NCBI RefSeq assembly: GCF_000975055.1
Contig: NZ_BBRB01000002.1
Span: forward strand, 391,541-455,540
Source: Demequina sediminicola
Lineage (GTDB): Bacteria; Actinomycetota; Actinomycetes; Actinomycetales; Demequinaceae
Direction of reading: 5' to 3'
DNA length: 64,000 nt
Below are positions 18,812 through 28,726 of the stretch, one piece after another. The translations under genes were made by a program, and so were the position numbers. The notes under the pieces were generated by a model. That model worked only from the letters and a program-made list of their open reading frames with translations, was not told the DNA's origin and searched no databases. The stretch's first letter is position 1. Every line of letters begins with the position of its first letter.

Positions 18812-21394
18812 TCAGTTGTTAGCTTGCTGAGCTTCGGCCTCAGCGGCCTCGTGCTCGTCCTTGAGGGCTGAGGCCTTGGCGAGGCCAGCAACGGGGTCTG
18901 CGCCAAGGAGACCGCGAAGGTCGTCGAGGTACGTCGTAATGGACTCGCGCTGACGGTTGAGGTCTTCGACTTCGCGTGCGGCCATGGTGCGTTCGCGCTC
19001 TGCGTCGGACACTGCCTCGGAAATGATCCCCTCGGCGTGCTCGCGCGACTCCGACACAATCTCATCGGCGTTGTTGCGGGCGTTGGTGAGCAGCGACTGA
19101 GAGTGGACCTCTGCCTCACGGCGGACAGTCTCGGCACGTTCGAGGGCTTCCGAGAGGCGTTCCTCCGCCTCGTCGGCACGCACCTTGGCGTCCTCGACCA
19201 TTGCTGCTGTCTCGGCCTTGGCCTCCTCGTGGCGCGCCGTCAGGTCCTTCTCGGCGTTCTCGCGACGCTGTGCAATCTCGATCTGCAAGTCCTCGCGGGT
19301 ACGGCGAGCCTCTTCCTTTGCCGCCTCGGCATCGCTGTGTGCTTCGGCACGTTCGCGCTCCGCGTCGCGTTGCGCGGCGGCCACGATGTGGTTGGCCTCC
19401 TGTTGAGCCGCATTGGCACGCTCTTCCGCATCGGCGGCAGCGTCTGTCGCGACCTTGGCAGCATCGCGATCCGCGGCCTCGCGGGTCGACGTGGCATAGG
19501 CATCGGCCTCACGGCGGGTGGTCTCGGAGAACGCAGTAGCGGCCTCACGAGTTTCCTCGTCGTAGGTGTCCGCTTCCCGACGCGTCTGTGCCGCGTCGTC
19601 ATCTGCTCCGGTACGCGCGGCGTGCGCGTAGTCGTCGGCGTCCTTGCGGGTGGTCTGATCGTAGAGATCGGCGTCCTTGCGCAATTGACGGCTGGCAGTC
19701 TCAGCGGCCTGTTTGGTGGCCTCGGAGTAGTCGTCCGCATCCTTGCGGGTGGTGGCGTCGTACTCGTCTGCGCCAGCGCGGGTCTGGGCGTCGTAGTCGT
19801 CGCCCGCTGCACGCGTCTGCTGCGCGTAGGTGTCCGCATCTTCACGGGTCTGAGTGGCGTAGTCATCGGCCTCGGCCATGGTGACTCGGCGGTACTCGTC
19901 TGCCTCTGAGCGCTGGGCTGCGTCGTAGTCGTCTGCGGCGAGGCGCACCTCGTTGGCGTCAACCTCGGCCTGGGCGCGAGCCTCCTCTGCGTACTTGTCT
20001 GCCGCCGCGCGTGTCTGCGCGCTGTAGTTGTCGGCGTCACCGCGTGTGGCAGCGTCGTAGTCATTCGCACCCTGGCGTGTGGCTGCGGCGTACTCGTCTG
20101 CCTGCGAACGCGTCGCGGCATCGTAATCATCCGCTGCGGAACGCGTGGCAGCGTCGTAATCGTCGGCAGCCGTGCGGGTCTGGGCGTCGTAGTCGTGAGC
20201 CGCGGCACGCACGTCCTGATCGAACGCTGTGGCTTCTGCCTCAACCTGGGCCCGGTGTGCGGCCGCTGCGGTGTGGGCCTGCGAGAGAGCATCGTCGCCT
20301 TCTGCGCGGGTCTTCGCGAAGTAGGCGTCTGCCTCCGAGCGTGTGGTGTTGCTGTATGCATCGGCTTCGCTGTGGGTCAGCGTCGCATACTGCTCGGCAT
20401 CGGCGCGGGTGGCTTCGTCGTACTCGTCGGTTTCGGCACGCAGGGACTCGACTTCGCGTCGCACGTCGTTGCGGAGGTCACGAGTCTCAGTTTCTGCCTC
20501 ATGACGGGCGAGGTCTGCATCGCGGTTGGCTTGAGCGAGGAACTGCTGTGCTTCGTTGCGCATCGACGCAGCATCGGATTCGGCCGAGATGCGGATGTCA
20601 GAGGCCTCGGCCTCAGCCGCAGCCTTGGCTTCATTGGCAAGGGCTTCGATGCGGCGACCCTCGGCGCGAGCCTCGTCAAGGGCCTTGGCAGCGGCCTCAC
20701 GTTGTGCATCGGCTTCTTCTTGAGCCCCGGCCATGGTGGCCTCGGCCTCAGTACGGGCCGCTTCGATTGCTTCGTTTGCTTCGCGCTGTGTGGCGACACG
20801 CAGTTCCGTCGTCTCGCGTTCAGCGGTTGCGCGAAGGGTGTGGACCTCACGGTCCGCTCCAGCCTTGAGTTCCGCGATCTCAGCGTCGATGCCGGCCTTG
20901 ATGCGCTCGGCGTCGCGGCGTGCGCGCTCGATGGTCTCCGCAGCCTGACGCTGTGCGGCCTCAGTGGTTCCGCCAGCCTCGGATTCCGCGGCGGAGCGAA
21001 TCTCTTCGGCTTCCCGGCGGCTCTGCGCGAGAATCTCAGCAACCTCATTGTCAGCGCGTGCTCGCAACTGTTGGGCAGAGACGTTGGCACGAGCGACAGT
21101 GTCCTGTGCGTGAGTGTTGGCGCGAGCGATCACATCAGATGACTGCTCCTCTGCGGAGCGCAAGAGCTGCTCGACGCGCGCGCCAAGGCCCTTGTAGGTG
21201 GGCTGATCTGCTTCGCGAAGGGTGCGCTGAGCTTCTTCAAGTGCACTGCGGGTGGACGCCGCCTCGGCAGCTGCCTGCTGTGTCTGCTCCTTTGCTTCCT
21301 TGAGGGAGTCCTCGAGGATGGCAATGTGGGAGGCTACGGCCTCACGGTCGTACCCGCGCATAGCGACGGGGAAAGCAGGTGCTTCTTCAGCCAT
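18812..21394 (-). CDS. Giant coiled-coil protein with DivIVA-like N-terminus and 11-residue tyrosine-rich repeats
   Basis: This is an 860-residue Ala/Glu/Asp/Arg-rich protein. Residues 6-40 (FPVAMRGYDREAVASHIAIL) resemble the DivIVA/GpsB N-terminal membrane/curvature-binding segment. Residues 85-320 are charged coiled coil. From residue 322 to about 695 there are 34 consecutive 11-residue units without a phase break. In the first 29 (322-640) the consensus is A-D-x-Y-x-x-x-T-R-x-x, with Tyr at position 4 in 22 and Phe in 2. The C-terminal ~165 residues return to ordinary coiled coil and end ALKDEHEAAEAEAQQANN. AAGGAG precedes ATG 21394; the frame is open to 21469 but without family-like sequence. 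It recalls the Scy/FilP polar cytoskeletal proteins of Streptomyces in style, not in detectable sequence. Likely a polarity or cytoskeletal scaffold. Confidence 0.85.
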   Translation of the reverse strand: MAEEAPAFPVAMRGYDREAVASHIAILEDSLKEAKEQTQQAAAEAASTRSALEEAQRTLREADQPTYKGLGARVEQLLRSAEEQSSDVIARANTHAQDTVARANVSAQQLRARADNEVAEILAQSRREAEEIRSAAESEAGGTTEAAQRQAAETIERARRDAERIKAGIDAEIAELKAGADREVHTLRATAERETTELRVATQREANEAIEAARTEAEATMAGAQEEADAQREAAAKALDEARAEGRRIEALANEAKAAAEAEASDIRISAESDAASMRNEAQQFLAQANRDADLARHEAETETRDLRNDVRREVESLRAETDEYDEATRADAEQYATLTHSEADAYSNTTRSEADAYFAKTRAEGDDALSQAHTAAAAHRAQVEAEATAFDQDVRAAAHDYDAQTRTAADDYDAATRSAADDYDAATRSQADEYAAATRQGANDYDAATRGDADNYSAQTRAAADKYAEEARAQAEVDANEVRLAADDYDAAQRSEADEYRRVTMAEADDYATQTREDADTYAQQTRAAGDDYDAQTRAGADEYDATTRKDADDYSEATKQAAETASRQLRKDADLYDQTTRKDADDYAHAARTGADDDAAQTRREADTYDEETREAATAFSETTRREADAYATSTREAADRDAAKVATDAAADAEERANAAQQEANHIVAAAQRDAERERAEAHSDAEAAKEEARRTREDLQIEIAQRRENAEKDLTARHEEAKAETAAMVEDAKVRADEAEERLSEALERAETVRREAEVHSQSLLTNARNNADEIVSESREHAEGIISEAVSDAERERTMAAREVEDLNRQRESITTYLDDLRGLLGADPVAGLAKASALKDEHEAAEAEAQQANN
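19475..20431 (-). repeat. 33-bp coding repeat, 29 units
   Basis: This is the DNA encoding the tyrosine-rich 11-residue units of the coiled-coil protein (residues 322-640). Units differ in nucleotide sequence but keep a strict 33-bp period; units 9 and 10 (ADDYDAATRSA/Q) are nearly identical. Confidence 0.85.
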
Positions 21395-21532
21395 TTCATC
21401 TCCTTGAGCGTCACGCTCAGCCGTGTGCGCAGTCGCACCAATCGTAGTGGTCGTTGACGGCGTCCACAAAGTCGTGAAGTGGGATGTAGAGCGGAATTCT
21501 CATAGAGTGAGGGCAGAACCTAGGAGGAACGT

Positions 21533-22417
21533 GTGACGTTAAGGACGGCTGCCCTGGTGGCAGGAGCGCTGGGAGTGCTCTTGCTCATAGCGGGCTTGAT
21601 TGCCGACGCGCAACGCCCACCGGCCGATATTGAGGCCGAGGCGACGCTCGACACTGCGGTGGTGGTTTATTCACCGGAGATGGTCGCATTCGCGGGCGAC
21701 AACACCCTTGGTGTTGACGGCGAGGGTGACGTAGTTGCTCTGACAGCACGGCCAGTCGACGCCGATGCGTGGCTCGCTGAGCGTGACGCCACTGAGGTCA
21801 CTGGCCTGCCTGAGTGGGAAACCCTGTCAACGGCGCCCTACGAGGTCGCGGAGCCGGAGCCGACCGCAAGTCCGTCGGTATCGCCTTCAGCATCCCCCAG
21901 TCCAGAGCCCTCCCCGTCGGTATCGCCGTCCGGTGAGGAAGCGGAACCGGTTGACATTCTTGCGCTCACCTCGAGCGACCACTGGCGCGAACAGTGGTCC
22001 GGAGTTGACCGCGTCGCTGTGCCTGCGGCACAAGTCCCGCCAGGGGAAACTCTGGTCGTGGTGAGCCGCGATGGATCGCCTCTGGCTGCGACAGACATGA
22101 CGCTGTCGCGCGAAGTGAACGATGGCTGGATCACGCCGCTGATTTGGTGGGGCGTTGCTCTGACCGTCGTGGGGCTGATTGCTTTGATTCTGCGATTCAT
22201 TGACACACGCCCCTGGCAGGCTCGGGCGGAGAAGTGGCGCGTTGGTCGTCACGGCGCTACCGACGACGTCGACCCGGGAAGCCGACGTGCGCTCCGCGCA
22301 TCGGGCGATCCATTGCCTGACGTCACGCTCGATCACCCCGCGGACAACCCGCCGGCGACACCGGCCAGTCCGCCTTCGACTCCCGAGAACCCCCACGATC
22401 AAGGAGGTCGCGCATGA
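21533..22417 (+). CDS. Two-helix membrane protein with Ser/Pro linker
   Basis: The function is not recognised. The 294-residue protein has an N-terminal membrane helix (about 5-25), then an exported domain. This includes a low-complexity Pro/Ser/Glu linker (about 105-140, repeated PSVSPSASPSPEPSPSVSPS). A second helix (about 205-223) is followed by a cytoplasmic tail rich in Pro and Asp. GTG at 21533 follows AGGAGGA. It overlaps the next gene by 4 nt, starting a three-gene operon with a lipoprotein and a thioredoxin-like protein. It is divergent from the coiled-coil gene, with 138 bp between them. Confidence 0.75.
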   Translation: MTLRTAALVAGALGVLLLIAGLIADAQRPPADIEAEATLDTAVVVYSPEMVAFAGDNTLGVDGEGDVVALTARPVDADAWLAERDATEVTGLPEWETLSTAPYEVAEPEPTASPSVSPSASPSPEPSPSVSPSGEEAEPVDILALTSSDHWREQWSGVDRVAVPAAQVPPGETLVVVSRDGSPLAATDMTLSREVNDGWITPLIWWGVALTVVGLIALILRFIDTRPWQARAEKWRVGRHGATDDVDPGSRRALRASGDPLPDVTLDHPADNPPATPASPPSTPENPHDQGGRA

Positions 22418-23397
22418 ACCGCCGCGTTCTAGGTGTGATCACCGGGGCATCGGCCCTTCTGCTGTTGACCGGTTGTGTTGCCGACGTGCCCGCTCCCGTC
22501 ACGGAAGCCCCTGCTCTCGAGCAGGAAGCGGCATTGCTGGAACCGCAGTCAACCCGCGTCGTCGAAGAGACGATGGCTGAGATTGCTGCCGCCGACGAGG
22601 CGCAGGACAGCGAACTCTTCACCGACCGTGTGGGCGGCAACGCCGTCACTATCCGCAAGGCGCAGTACACGTTGGCGAAGAGCGACGGAGGCCCCGCGCC
22701 GGTCACTGTTCCGGAAAACGTTCAGGCGGTGTATTCCGTCGGGGCAGACACGTGGCCACGGACTCTCGCAGCAGTCACCGAGGAGGCGGACGAAGACTCC
22801 ACCCCCGTCGTGATGCTGTGGGTCCAAGACTCGATCGATGCCGACTACCAGATGCGCGGTTGGGCTCACATGATCCCCGGCGCCACCATCCCGGCGATGT
22901 CGGGTACCACGAGTGGTAACGCCCAGCTCGACGTCGATGCAGAAGGTTTGCAAGCGACTCCCGAGCAGGCCATGAGTGACTACCTCGAACTTCTGCGCTC
23001 TGGAACGGGCTCCGAGTTCAACGACGTCTTCGCCGCCGACTCGTACCGTGAACAACTCTTTGCGTCGCGTGCAACGCTCTCGGAAGCTGCGAGTGAGGCT
23101 GAGGGCGAGTACGTCGACACCATTCAGTCGGACATCGAGAACACCTACGTGATGGGAACCGCAGATGGCGGCGCGCTGGTCTTCGCTCCCGTCACTATCA
23201 AGTCCGCTTTCTCCGTCAGCGACGGAGCCGTGGAGATTGCTGATGAACAGCAGCCTCTCGTGAGCGGCGACATCGAGGACGTCGCGGTGTACACCTACGT
23301 CGACACGCTTGTCATGTACGTGCCTGCTGAAGGCAGTGACGAGCAGATGGGCGTCGTCGCCGCGGACCACAACCTCATCAAGATCTCTGACAGCTAA
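22414..23397 (+). CDS. Putative lipoprotein of unknown function
   Basis: This 327-residue exported protein has a lipoprotein signal; the lipobox LLTGC puts the modified Cys at residue 21. The mature part is acidic, with no catalytic motif I recognise, and it has repeated strands typical of an extracytoplasmic beta-rich domain (for example WVQDSIDADYQMRGWAHM). ATG 22414 overlaps the preceding stop; GGAGG is upstream. Coupling suggests the two proteins act together at the membrane surface. Confidence 0.75.
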   Translation: MNRRVLGVITGASALLLLTGCVADVPAPVTEAPALEQEAALLEPQSTRVVEETMAEIAAADEAQDSELFTDRVGGNAVTIRKAQYTLAKSDGGPAPVTVPENVQAVYSVGADTWPRTLAAVTEEADEDSTPVVMLWVQDSIDADYQMRGWAHMIPGATIPAMSGTTSGNAQLDVDAEGLQATPEQAMSDYLELLRSGTGSEFNDVFAADSYREQLFASRATLSEAASEAEGEYVDTIQSDIENTYVMGTADGGALVFAPVTIKSAFSVSDGAVEIADEQQPLVSGDIEDVAVYTYVDTLVMYVPAEGSDEQMGVVAADHNLIKISDS

Positions 23398-23414
23398 CGA
23401 CACCACGAGGACGT

Positions 23415-24350
23415 ATGAGTACTGACAACCCCGAGGTGCCGCTCCGCGGTGCCCCAGACCTTTCCAAACTCGCATCGCAGGTTCCCGCCACCGCTGGAGC
23501 GGCAGCCACTCCAACATCAGCGGGTGCGGCCGTGAACGTTGTCGATGTGACCGATGCCAACCTCAACGACTTGGCGGAGGGCACCTCCCAGGTTCCGCTC
23601 GTCATCGTCTTCCTCTCCTCCGCGTCGCCAGCCTCGCGTGAGCTCGTGGACCGTATGCGTACGATCGTGGGTCGCTATGACGGCCGTATCGCGCTCGGAC
23701 AATGCGATATCGACACCAACGGCGGGATCGCACAGGCCCTCCAGATCACGGCTGTACCCACCACGATGGCTCTGATTGCTGCGCGACCAGCACCGCTGTT
23801 CCAGGGCGCGCCCGAAGAAGACCAAATCACCGGAGTCCTTGACCAGGTCCTGGAGATTGCGGCTCAAAACGGCGTGACCGGACGAGTCGACAACGCTGCT
23901 CCCTCGGCCGAACAGACAGAGCCCGAACCCGAGCCGCTGCCGCCACTGCACCAAGAGGCATACGACGCGATTGAGCGTGAAGACTATGCCGGCGCCGTCG
24001 ACGCCTACGACCGTGCATTGCGGGAGAACCCCAAGGATGCCGAGGCCAAAGCCGGACGTGCCCAGGTAGCGCTCATGGAACGCACCAAGGGCGCCGACCT
24101 CGCCGCTGTCCGCAAGGCAGCCGCCGACAACCCCACGGATGTCGAGGCGCAGATGGCTGTGGCAGACCTGGACATCCTTGGCGGTCAGATCGAAGACGCT
24201 TTCGTTCGTCTGATCGATGTGGTGAAGGTCGCTCCGAGCGAGGAGAAAGACACCCTTCGGATTCGCTTGGTCGAACTCTTCGACGTGGTGGGCGCCGCTG
24301 ACCCTCGGGTCGCGGAAGCACGCCGGGCACTCTCCGCGGCGCTGTTCTAG
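23415..24350 (+). CDS. Thioredoxin-like TPR co-chaperone (CnoX/YbbN-like)
   Basis: The 311-residue protein has a thioredoxin fold at about residues 40-145 followed by tetratricopeptide-like helices (about 175-305, AYDAIEREDYAGAVDAYDRA). The redox CxxC is replaced by SSASPAS, so it cannot act as a disulfide reductase. The cis-proline is kept in ITAVPTTMAL. This architecture matches YbbN/CnoX proteins, holdases that hand clients to GroEL/DnaK. It ends the three-gene operon and is followed by a strong terminator. Confidence 0.85.
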   Translation: MSTDNPEVPLRGAPDLSKLASQVPATAGAAATPTSAGAAVNVVDVTDANLNDLAEGTSQVPLVIVFLSSASPASRELVDRMRTIVGRYDGRIALGQCDIDTNGGIAQALQITAVPTTMALIAARPAPLFQGAPEEDQITGVLDQVLEIAAQNGVTGRVDNAAPSAEQTEPEPEPLPPLHQEAYDAIEREDYAGAVDAYDRALRENPKDAEAKAGRAQVALMERTKGADLAAVRKAAADNPTDVEAQMAVADLDILGGQIEDAFVRLIDVVKVAPSEEKDTLRIRLVELFDVVGAADPRVAEARRALSAALF

Positions 24351-24364
24351 ATCTGACGTACACG

Positions 24365-24412
24365 CGACAGAGGGCCGATGCTCACCGTGAGGTGGACATC
24401 GGCCCTCTGTCG
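24365..24412. terminator. Bidirectional terminator between the CnoX-like gene and glgB
   Basis: Perfect 16-bp arms at 24365-24380 and 24397-24412 enclose a 16-nt loop with a short internal stem. It lies between convergent genes. Confidence 0.85.
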
Positions 24413-24456
24413 TTGAATTCGTGCGTCGGCGTTACGCCATCGCCCTCAACGAGGGA

Positions 24457-26628
24457 CTAGGCGCGGCGTGGGCGGAAGAAGACTGCACCCAGCGGTGGCA
24501 GTCGCACGACTGCGGAGTGCTCCCAGTCACCGACCACATCGTGAGTGGACTCCACTTGGCCCAAGTTCCCGACGCCCGATCCGCCATACAACTCTGAATC
24601 CGTGTTGAGCACCTCATCCCAGGTGCCCGTGGACGGAAGCCCGAGCCGGTAGCCCTCCTGCGGCGTCCCAGCAAAGTTCACCGCGACGGCAAGAGGCTCA
24701 CCGCGCGAGTCCCAGCGGAGGAACGACATGACGTTGTGAGCCGAGTCATCGGCATCAATCCAGGTGAAGCCCTGCGGGTCTGAGTCCCGCTCCCACAGCG
24801 CTGGAGTGTTGACATACAGCGCATTGAGATCGCGGACAAGGTCGCGGATCCCCGCGTGAAGGGGATCGTCAAGGTGCCACCAGTCGATGGAGCGTCCCTC
24901 GGACCACTCGGCCTGCTGACCGATCTCATCGCCCTGGAAGATCAACTGCTTTCCCGGGTGCGTCCACTGGTAGGCAAGGAGCGACCGGATTCCGGCGAGC
25001 TTCTGCCAGTGGTCTCCAGGCATGCGGGTGTACAGAGAGCCCTTGCCGTGGACGACCTCGTCGTGGCTCAGCGGCAACATGAACTGCTCGGAGAATGCGT
25101 ACATCAGGGAGAACGTTGCCGTGTGGTGGTGGTACGAACGATTAACGGGCTCTTCCTTGAGGTAACGCAGAGTGTCGTTCATCCACCCCATGTTCCACTT
25201 CAGACCAAAACCCAAGCCTCCGGTATTGGTGGGCTGGGTGACGCCTGGCCATGCGGTCGATTCCTCGGCAATCATGACGATGCCGGGGCTGGAGCGGTAG
25301 GCGCTCGCGTTCGCCTCTTGCAGGAAGGCGATGGCATCGAGGTTCTCGCGGCCTCCGTGGACGTTGGGCCGCCACTGGCCGGCCTCGCGGGAGTAATCGA
25401 GGTACAGCATCGACGCCACCGCGTCGACGCGCAACCCATCGGCGTGGAACTCCTTGAGCCAGTACACCGCGTTGGCAACCAGGAAGTTGCGCACTTCGGG
25501 GCGTCCGAAGTCAAAGATGTAGGTGCCCCAGTCGGGCTGTTCGCCGCGCAGGGGGTCCGGGTGCTCGTACAGCGGAGTGCCGTCGAATCGTCCGAGGGCC
25601 CACTCGTCCTTGGGGAAGTGCCCGGGGACCCAGTCCAACAGCACGCCGATGCCGGCTTGGTGGAGCGAGTCGATGAGGAACCGCAACTCGTCAGGGCTTC
25701 CGAAGCGCGACGTGGGCGCGTAGTACGACGTGACCTGATAGCCCCATGAGCCGCCGAAGGGATGCTCCATGACGGGCATCAACTCCACGTGCGTGAAGTT
25801 GAGTTCCTTGCAGTAGTTGACGAGTTCTACGGCGAGTTCACGGTAGTTCAGTCCTTGCTTCCAGGACCCCAAGTGAACTTCGTACACACTCATGGGGGCG
25901 CGGTGTGCCTCTGTCTGGGCGCGGCGCGTCATCCACGTGTCGTCGTTCCAGTCATACGAGGATTGGGTGATGACGGATGCCGTTTGTGGCGGCACCTCAG
26001 TGCGTCGGGCCATCGGGTCGGCTTTCTGGCGCCAGGCGCCGTCCTTACCGAGGATCTCGTATTTGTAGCGCTGGCCATCACCCACACCTGGGATGAACAA
26101 CTCCCACACGCCTGATGCCCCAAGAGACCGCATGGTGTGTCCGTTGCCCTGCCAGTGGTTGAAGTCGCCGACGACCCGGATTGCGCGCGCGTTGGGCGCC
26201 CACACGGCGAACGATGTGCCGTGCACTTCGCCGAGCACTGATGGGTAGGTGCGCACGTTGGCACCCAGGACGTCCCACAACTGTTCGTGGCGCCCCTCGC
26301 GAATCAGGTGGAGATCCAGTTCACCGACGGTGGGCATGAACCGGTACGGGTCGTCGCTCACGATCGGTTCTGCGTCGTAGGTCACATGAACGCGGTAGTC
26401 GGGGGTGTTGTCGCCAGGTACGTCCGCGCGCCAGATTCCCTCGTATTCATGCTCTGCATCAAAGGTGCCTTCGAGCGTCTCGATTTTCACCGCTGATGCG
26501 AGCGGTCGAAGAACGCGGATGGTGTGGCCTGACGATCCTGCATGCGGGCCGAGTACTGCATGGGGCTCATGGTGGGTGCCGGCTGCGATCTCTTTGAGAA
26601 CGCCCGGGTCAAAGTCCTTTGCTGCCAT
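24457..26628 (-). CDS. glgB: 1,4-alpha-glucan branching enzyme
   Basis: GlgB introduces alpha-1,6 branches into glycogen-like glucan. The 723-residue GH13 enzyme has N1/CBM48 modules (about 1-230) and a catalytic barrel from about 245. The nucleophile is Asp402 in [10 protein letters not shown], the acid is in MIAEESTAW (Glu455/456), and the third carboxylate is in [12 protein letters not shown]. It is the last gene of the minus-strand glgX-glgE-glgB set, 45 bp after glgE. In the GlgE pathway this enzyme branches the linear maltosyl chains made by its neighbour. Confidence 0.97.
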   Translation of the reverse strand: MAAKDFDPGVLKEIAAGTHHEPHAVLGPHAGSSGHTIRVLRPLASAVKIETLEGTFDAEHEYEGIWRADVPGDNTPDYRVHVTYDAEPIVSDDPYRFMPTVGELDLHLIREGRHEQLWDVLGANVRTYPSVLGEVHGTSFAVWAPNARAIRVVGDFNHWQGNGHTMRSLGASGVWELFIPGVGDGQRYKYEILGKDGAWRQKADPMARRTEVPPQTASVITQSSYDWNDDTWMTRRAQTEAHRAPMSVYEVHLGSWKQGLNYRELAVELVNYCKELNFTHVELMPVMEHPFGGSWGYQVTSYYAPTSRFGSPDELRFLIDSLHQAGIGVLLDWVPGHFPKDEWALGRFDGTPLYEHPDPLRGEQPDWGTYIFDFGRPEVRNFLVANAVYWLKEFHADGLRVDAVASMLYLDYSREAGQWRPNVHGGRENLDAIAFLQEANASAYRSSPGIVMIAEESTAWPGVTQPTNTGGLGFGLKWNMGWMNDTLRYLKEEPVNRSYHHHTATFSLMYAFSEQFMLPLSHDEVVHGKGSLYTRMPGDHWQKLAGIRSLLAYQWTHPGKQLIFQGDEIGQQAEWSEGRSIDWWHLDDPLHAGIRDLVRDLNALYVNTPALWERDSDPQGFTWIDADDSAHNVMSFLRWDSRGEPLAVAVNFAGTPQEGYRLGLPSTGTWDEVLNTDSELYGGSGVGNLGQVESTHDVVGDWEHSAVVRLPPLGAVFFRPRRA

Positions 26629-26673
26629 GGGTCACCGCCTTCGTGGTTGCTCGTACTGTCCGGGGTGCACAGT

Positions 26674-28674
26674 TCATGGAATCCTCACTTGTGCGATGTG
26701 AGCCATGGTCTCAGTGGGGTCAAACTTGACGTAGAACTCGCGTCCCCAGGTGAACGTCTCTCCTGTCAGGGCATCGTCGACGATAAGGCGTGCGTCGTCG
26801 CTGAGTCCCAAGGCTTCCATGTCCAGGCGAATCATCGCATCGCGGACTTCATGGGGAGCGAAACTCACGACGACGATGACGGTGTCGGCTTTGCCGGTGG
26901 GCGATTCCTCGGGAGGAACGTGGCGCGAGTAGACCAACACTTGTGGGTTGGAGGACGTGTGCACAGTCAGTCCGCGTAGTCGACGCAACGCGACGTGGTT
27001 CTTACGGGCCTCGTTGACCTTGGTAATGACGTCACGCACGCCAAGGGCATCCGCCTTGGACCAGTCGCGTTGTTTGAACTCGTACTTCTCGTTGTCGATT
27101 TGTTCCTCGACACCTGGCCGTGGCACGTTCTCCACCAACTCGTAGCCGGTGTAGATGCCGTAGGAAGGGGAACCGGTTCCTGCGAGGACCGCACGCGCCT
27201 GGTAGAGCGGTGCGCCTCCGTCTTGCATATCGGGGGTCAGGATGTCGTGCGTGGTGGGCCAGAAGTTTGGCCTCATGTAATAGCTGGAATCTCCTGACAC
27301 TTCCTCGAGGTATTCCGCCATCTCCTCCGGCGTGGGGCGCCAGGTGAAGTACGAGTACGACTGGTGGAAGCCGATGCGGGCGAGGGTATGCATCATGGCG
27401 GGCCGGGTGAATGCCTCGGCGAGGAAGATCACCTCGGGATGCGTGCGTGCCACATCCGCAAGGAGGCGTTCCCAAAAGGTCAGTGGCTTAGTGTGCGGAT
27501 TGTCGACGCGGAACAGGGTCACGCCGGCGTCGATCCAGACCTGGAGGACATCGCGGACTGCCTGGTAGATCCCTTCAGGATCGTTGTCAAAGTTCAGCGG
27601 ATAGATGTCTTGGTACTTCTTGGGCGGATTCTCGGCGTAGGCGATGGTGCCGTCGAGCCGTTGAGTAAACCACTCGGGGTGTTCAGCAACCCAGGGGTGA
27701 TCAGGGGAGCACTGCAACGCGAGATCGAGGGCGACTTCGAGCCCGTTGTCACTCGCTGCGCTCACGAAGTCAGCGAACTGACTCCACGTTCCCAACTCGG
27801 GATGGAGGGCATCGTGACCACCGTCCCTCGACCCAATCGCGTAAGGGCTTCCGGGGTCCCCGGGCTCCGTATGCAGGGAGTTGTTGCGGCCCTTGCGATG
27901 CGTCGTACCAATGGGGTGGATGGGCGTCAGATACACCACGTCGAACCCCATCTCGGCGATGGCAGGGAGTCGCTTGGCGGCAGTCGCAAACGTGCCGGAC
28001 TTCCACTTGCCGGTGCGCTTGTTGAACTTCGCGCCCTCAGAGCGAGGGAAGATTTCATACCAGGCGCTCACGAGCGCCTTCTCTCGTTGGACCAGGAGTG
28101 GGTACTCACGCGACGGGCTGACCCATTCGCGTAGAGGCCGCTCGGTGAGCTCTTCTCGGACATCGTCCGCAATGGCGGCCGCGAGCCGGGCTTGCGGGTC
28201 GAGCGTGGTGTTCTCCAGTGCTGCAATCGCAGCTTTCAGCAGGTCCTTGCGGGCCGCCTTACGTCGCACCTTGGTCAGCGCGCGCGTCAGCACCTCAACG
28301 CCTTCATCGAGCATCAACTGGACGTCAACACCCGCGGCGACTTTGAGTTCTGCGGCGTGGGCCCACGTGGCGTAAGGGTCCGACCACGCCTCCACACGGA
28401 AGGTATGCATCCCTTCAAGGTGCGGGATGTACACCGTCTGGTAGTGGGACTTGCCAAAATCCTTGACGGGCATCGGCAAGGAGTCCTTCTTGCCATCCGG
28501 GCGCGTCACCACCACGGTGGCGCCCTCGGCGTCGTGGCCCTCACGGAAGATGGTGGCCCAGATGGGAACCGCTTCTCCAACGACCGCTCGCGCCGCCCAT
28601 CGTCCCTCTTCCAACGAAGGGCCGACGCCCACCACTGGAATGCGACCTACGGACAATTCTCCTGGGAATGCCAT
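26674..28674 (-). CDS. glgE: Alpha-1,4-glucan:maltose-1-phosphate maltosyltransferase
   Basis: GlgE extends alpha-glucan with maltosyl units from maltose 1-phosphate. The 666-residue GH13 protein has the family N-terminal domain (residues 1-180), the barrel with DLALQCSPDHPW, nucleophile Asp391 in FRVDNPHTKP and acid Glu420 in FLAEAFTRP. These positions are within three residues of the characterised Streptomyces enzyme. The partner genes treS and pep2, which make maltose 1-phosphate, are not in the window. It lies between glgX and glgB on the same strand. Confidence 0.97.
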   Translation of the reverse strand: MAFPGELSVGRIPVVGVGPSLEEGRWAARAVVGEAVPIWATIFREGHDAEGATVVVTRPDGKKDSLPMPVKDFGKSHYQTVYIPHLEGMHTFRVEAWSDPYATWAHAAELKVAAGVDVQLMLDEGVEVLTRALTKVRRKAARKDLLKAAIAALENTTLDPQARLAAAIADDVREELTERPLREWVSPSREYPLLVQREKALVSAWYEIFPRSEGAKFNKRTGKWKSGTFATAAKRLPAIAEMGFDVVYLTPIHPIGTTHRKGRNNSLHTEPGDPGSPYAIGSRDGGHDALHPELGTWSQFADFVSAASDNGLEVALDLALQCSPDHPWVAEHPEWFTQRLDGTIAYAENPPKKYQDIYPLNFDNDPEGIYQAVRDVLQVWIDAGVTLFRVDNPHTKPLTFWERLLADVARTHPEVIFLAEAFTRPAMMHTLARIGFHQSYSYFTWRPTPEEMAEYLEEVSGDSSYYMRPNFWPTTHDILTPDMQDGGAPLYQARAVLAGTGSPSYGIYTGYELVENVPRPGVEEQIDNEKYEFKQRDWSKADALGVRDVITKVNEARKNHVALRRLRGLTVHTSSNPQVLVYSRHVPPEESPTGKADTVIVVVSFAPHEVRDAMIRLDMEALGLSDDARLIVDDALTGETFTWGREFYVKFDPTETMAHIAQVRIP

Positions 28675-28726
28675 ACATCGACCCTAGTGGGAACAAGCGG
28701 GACTGTGTAGCCGCAACGCTGCACCG

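Noticed and set aside
19037..21142. Long + strand frames (290 and 315 codons) opposite the coiled-coil gene
   Set aside because: The repetitive alanine/aspartate codons of the real gene create Cys/Gly/Val-rich antisense frames; no start signals or families.
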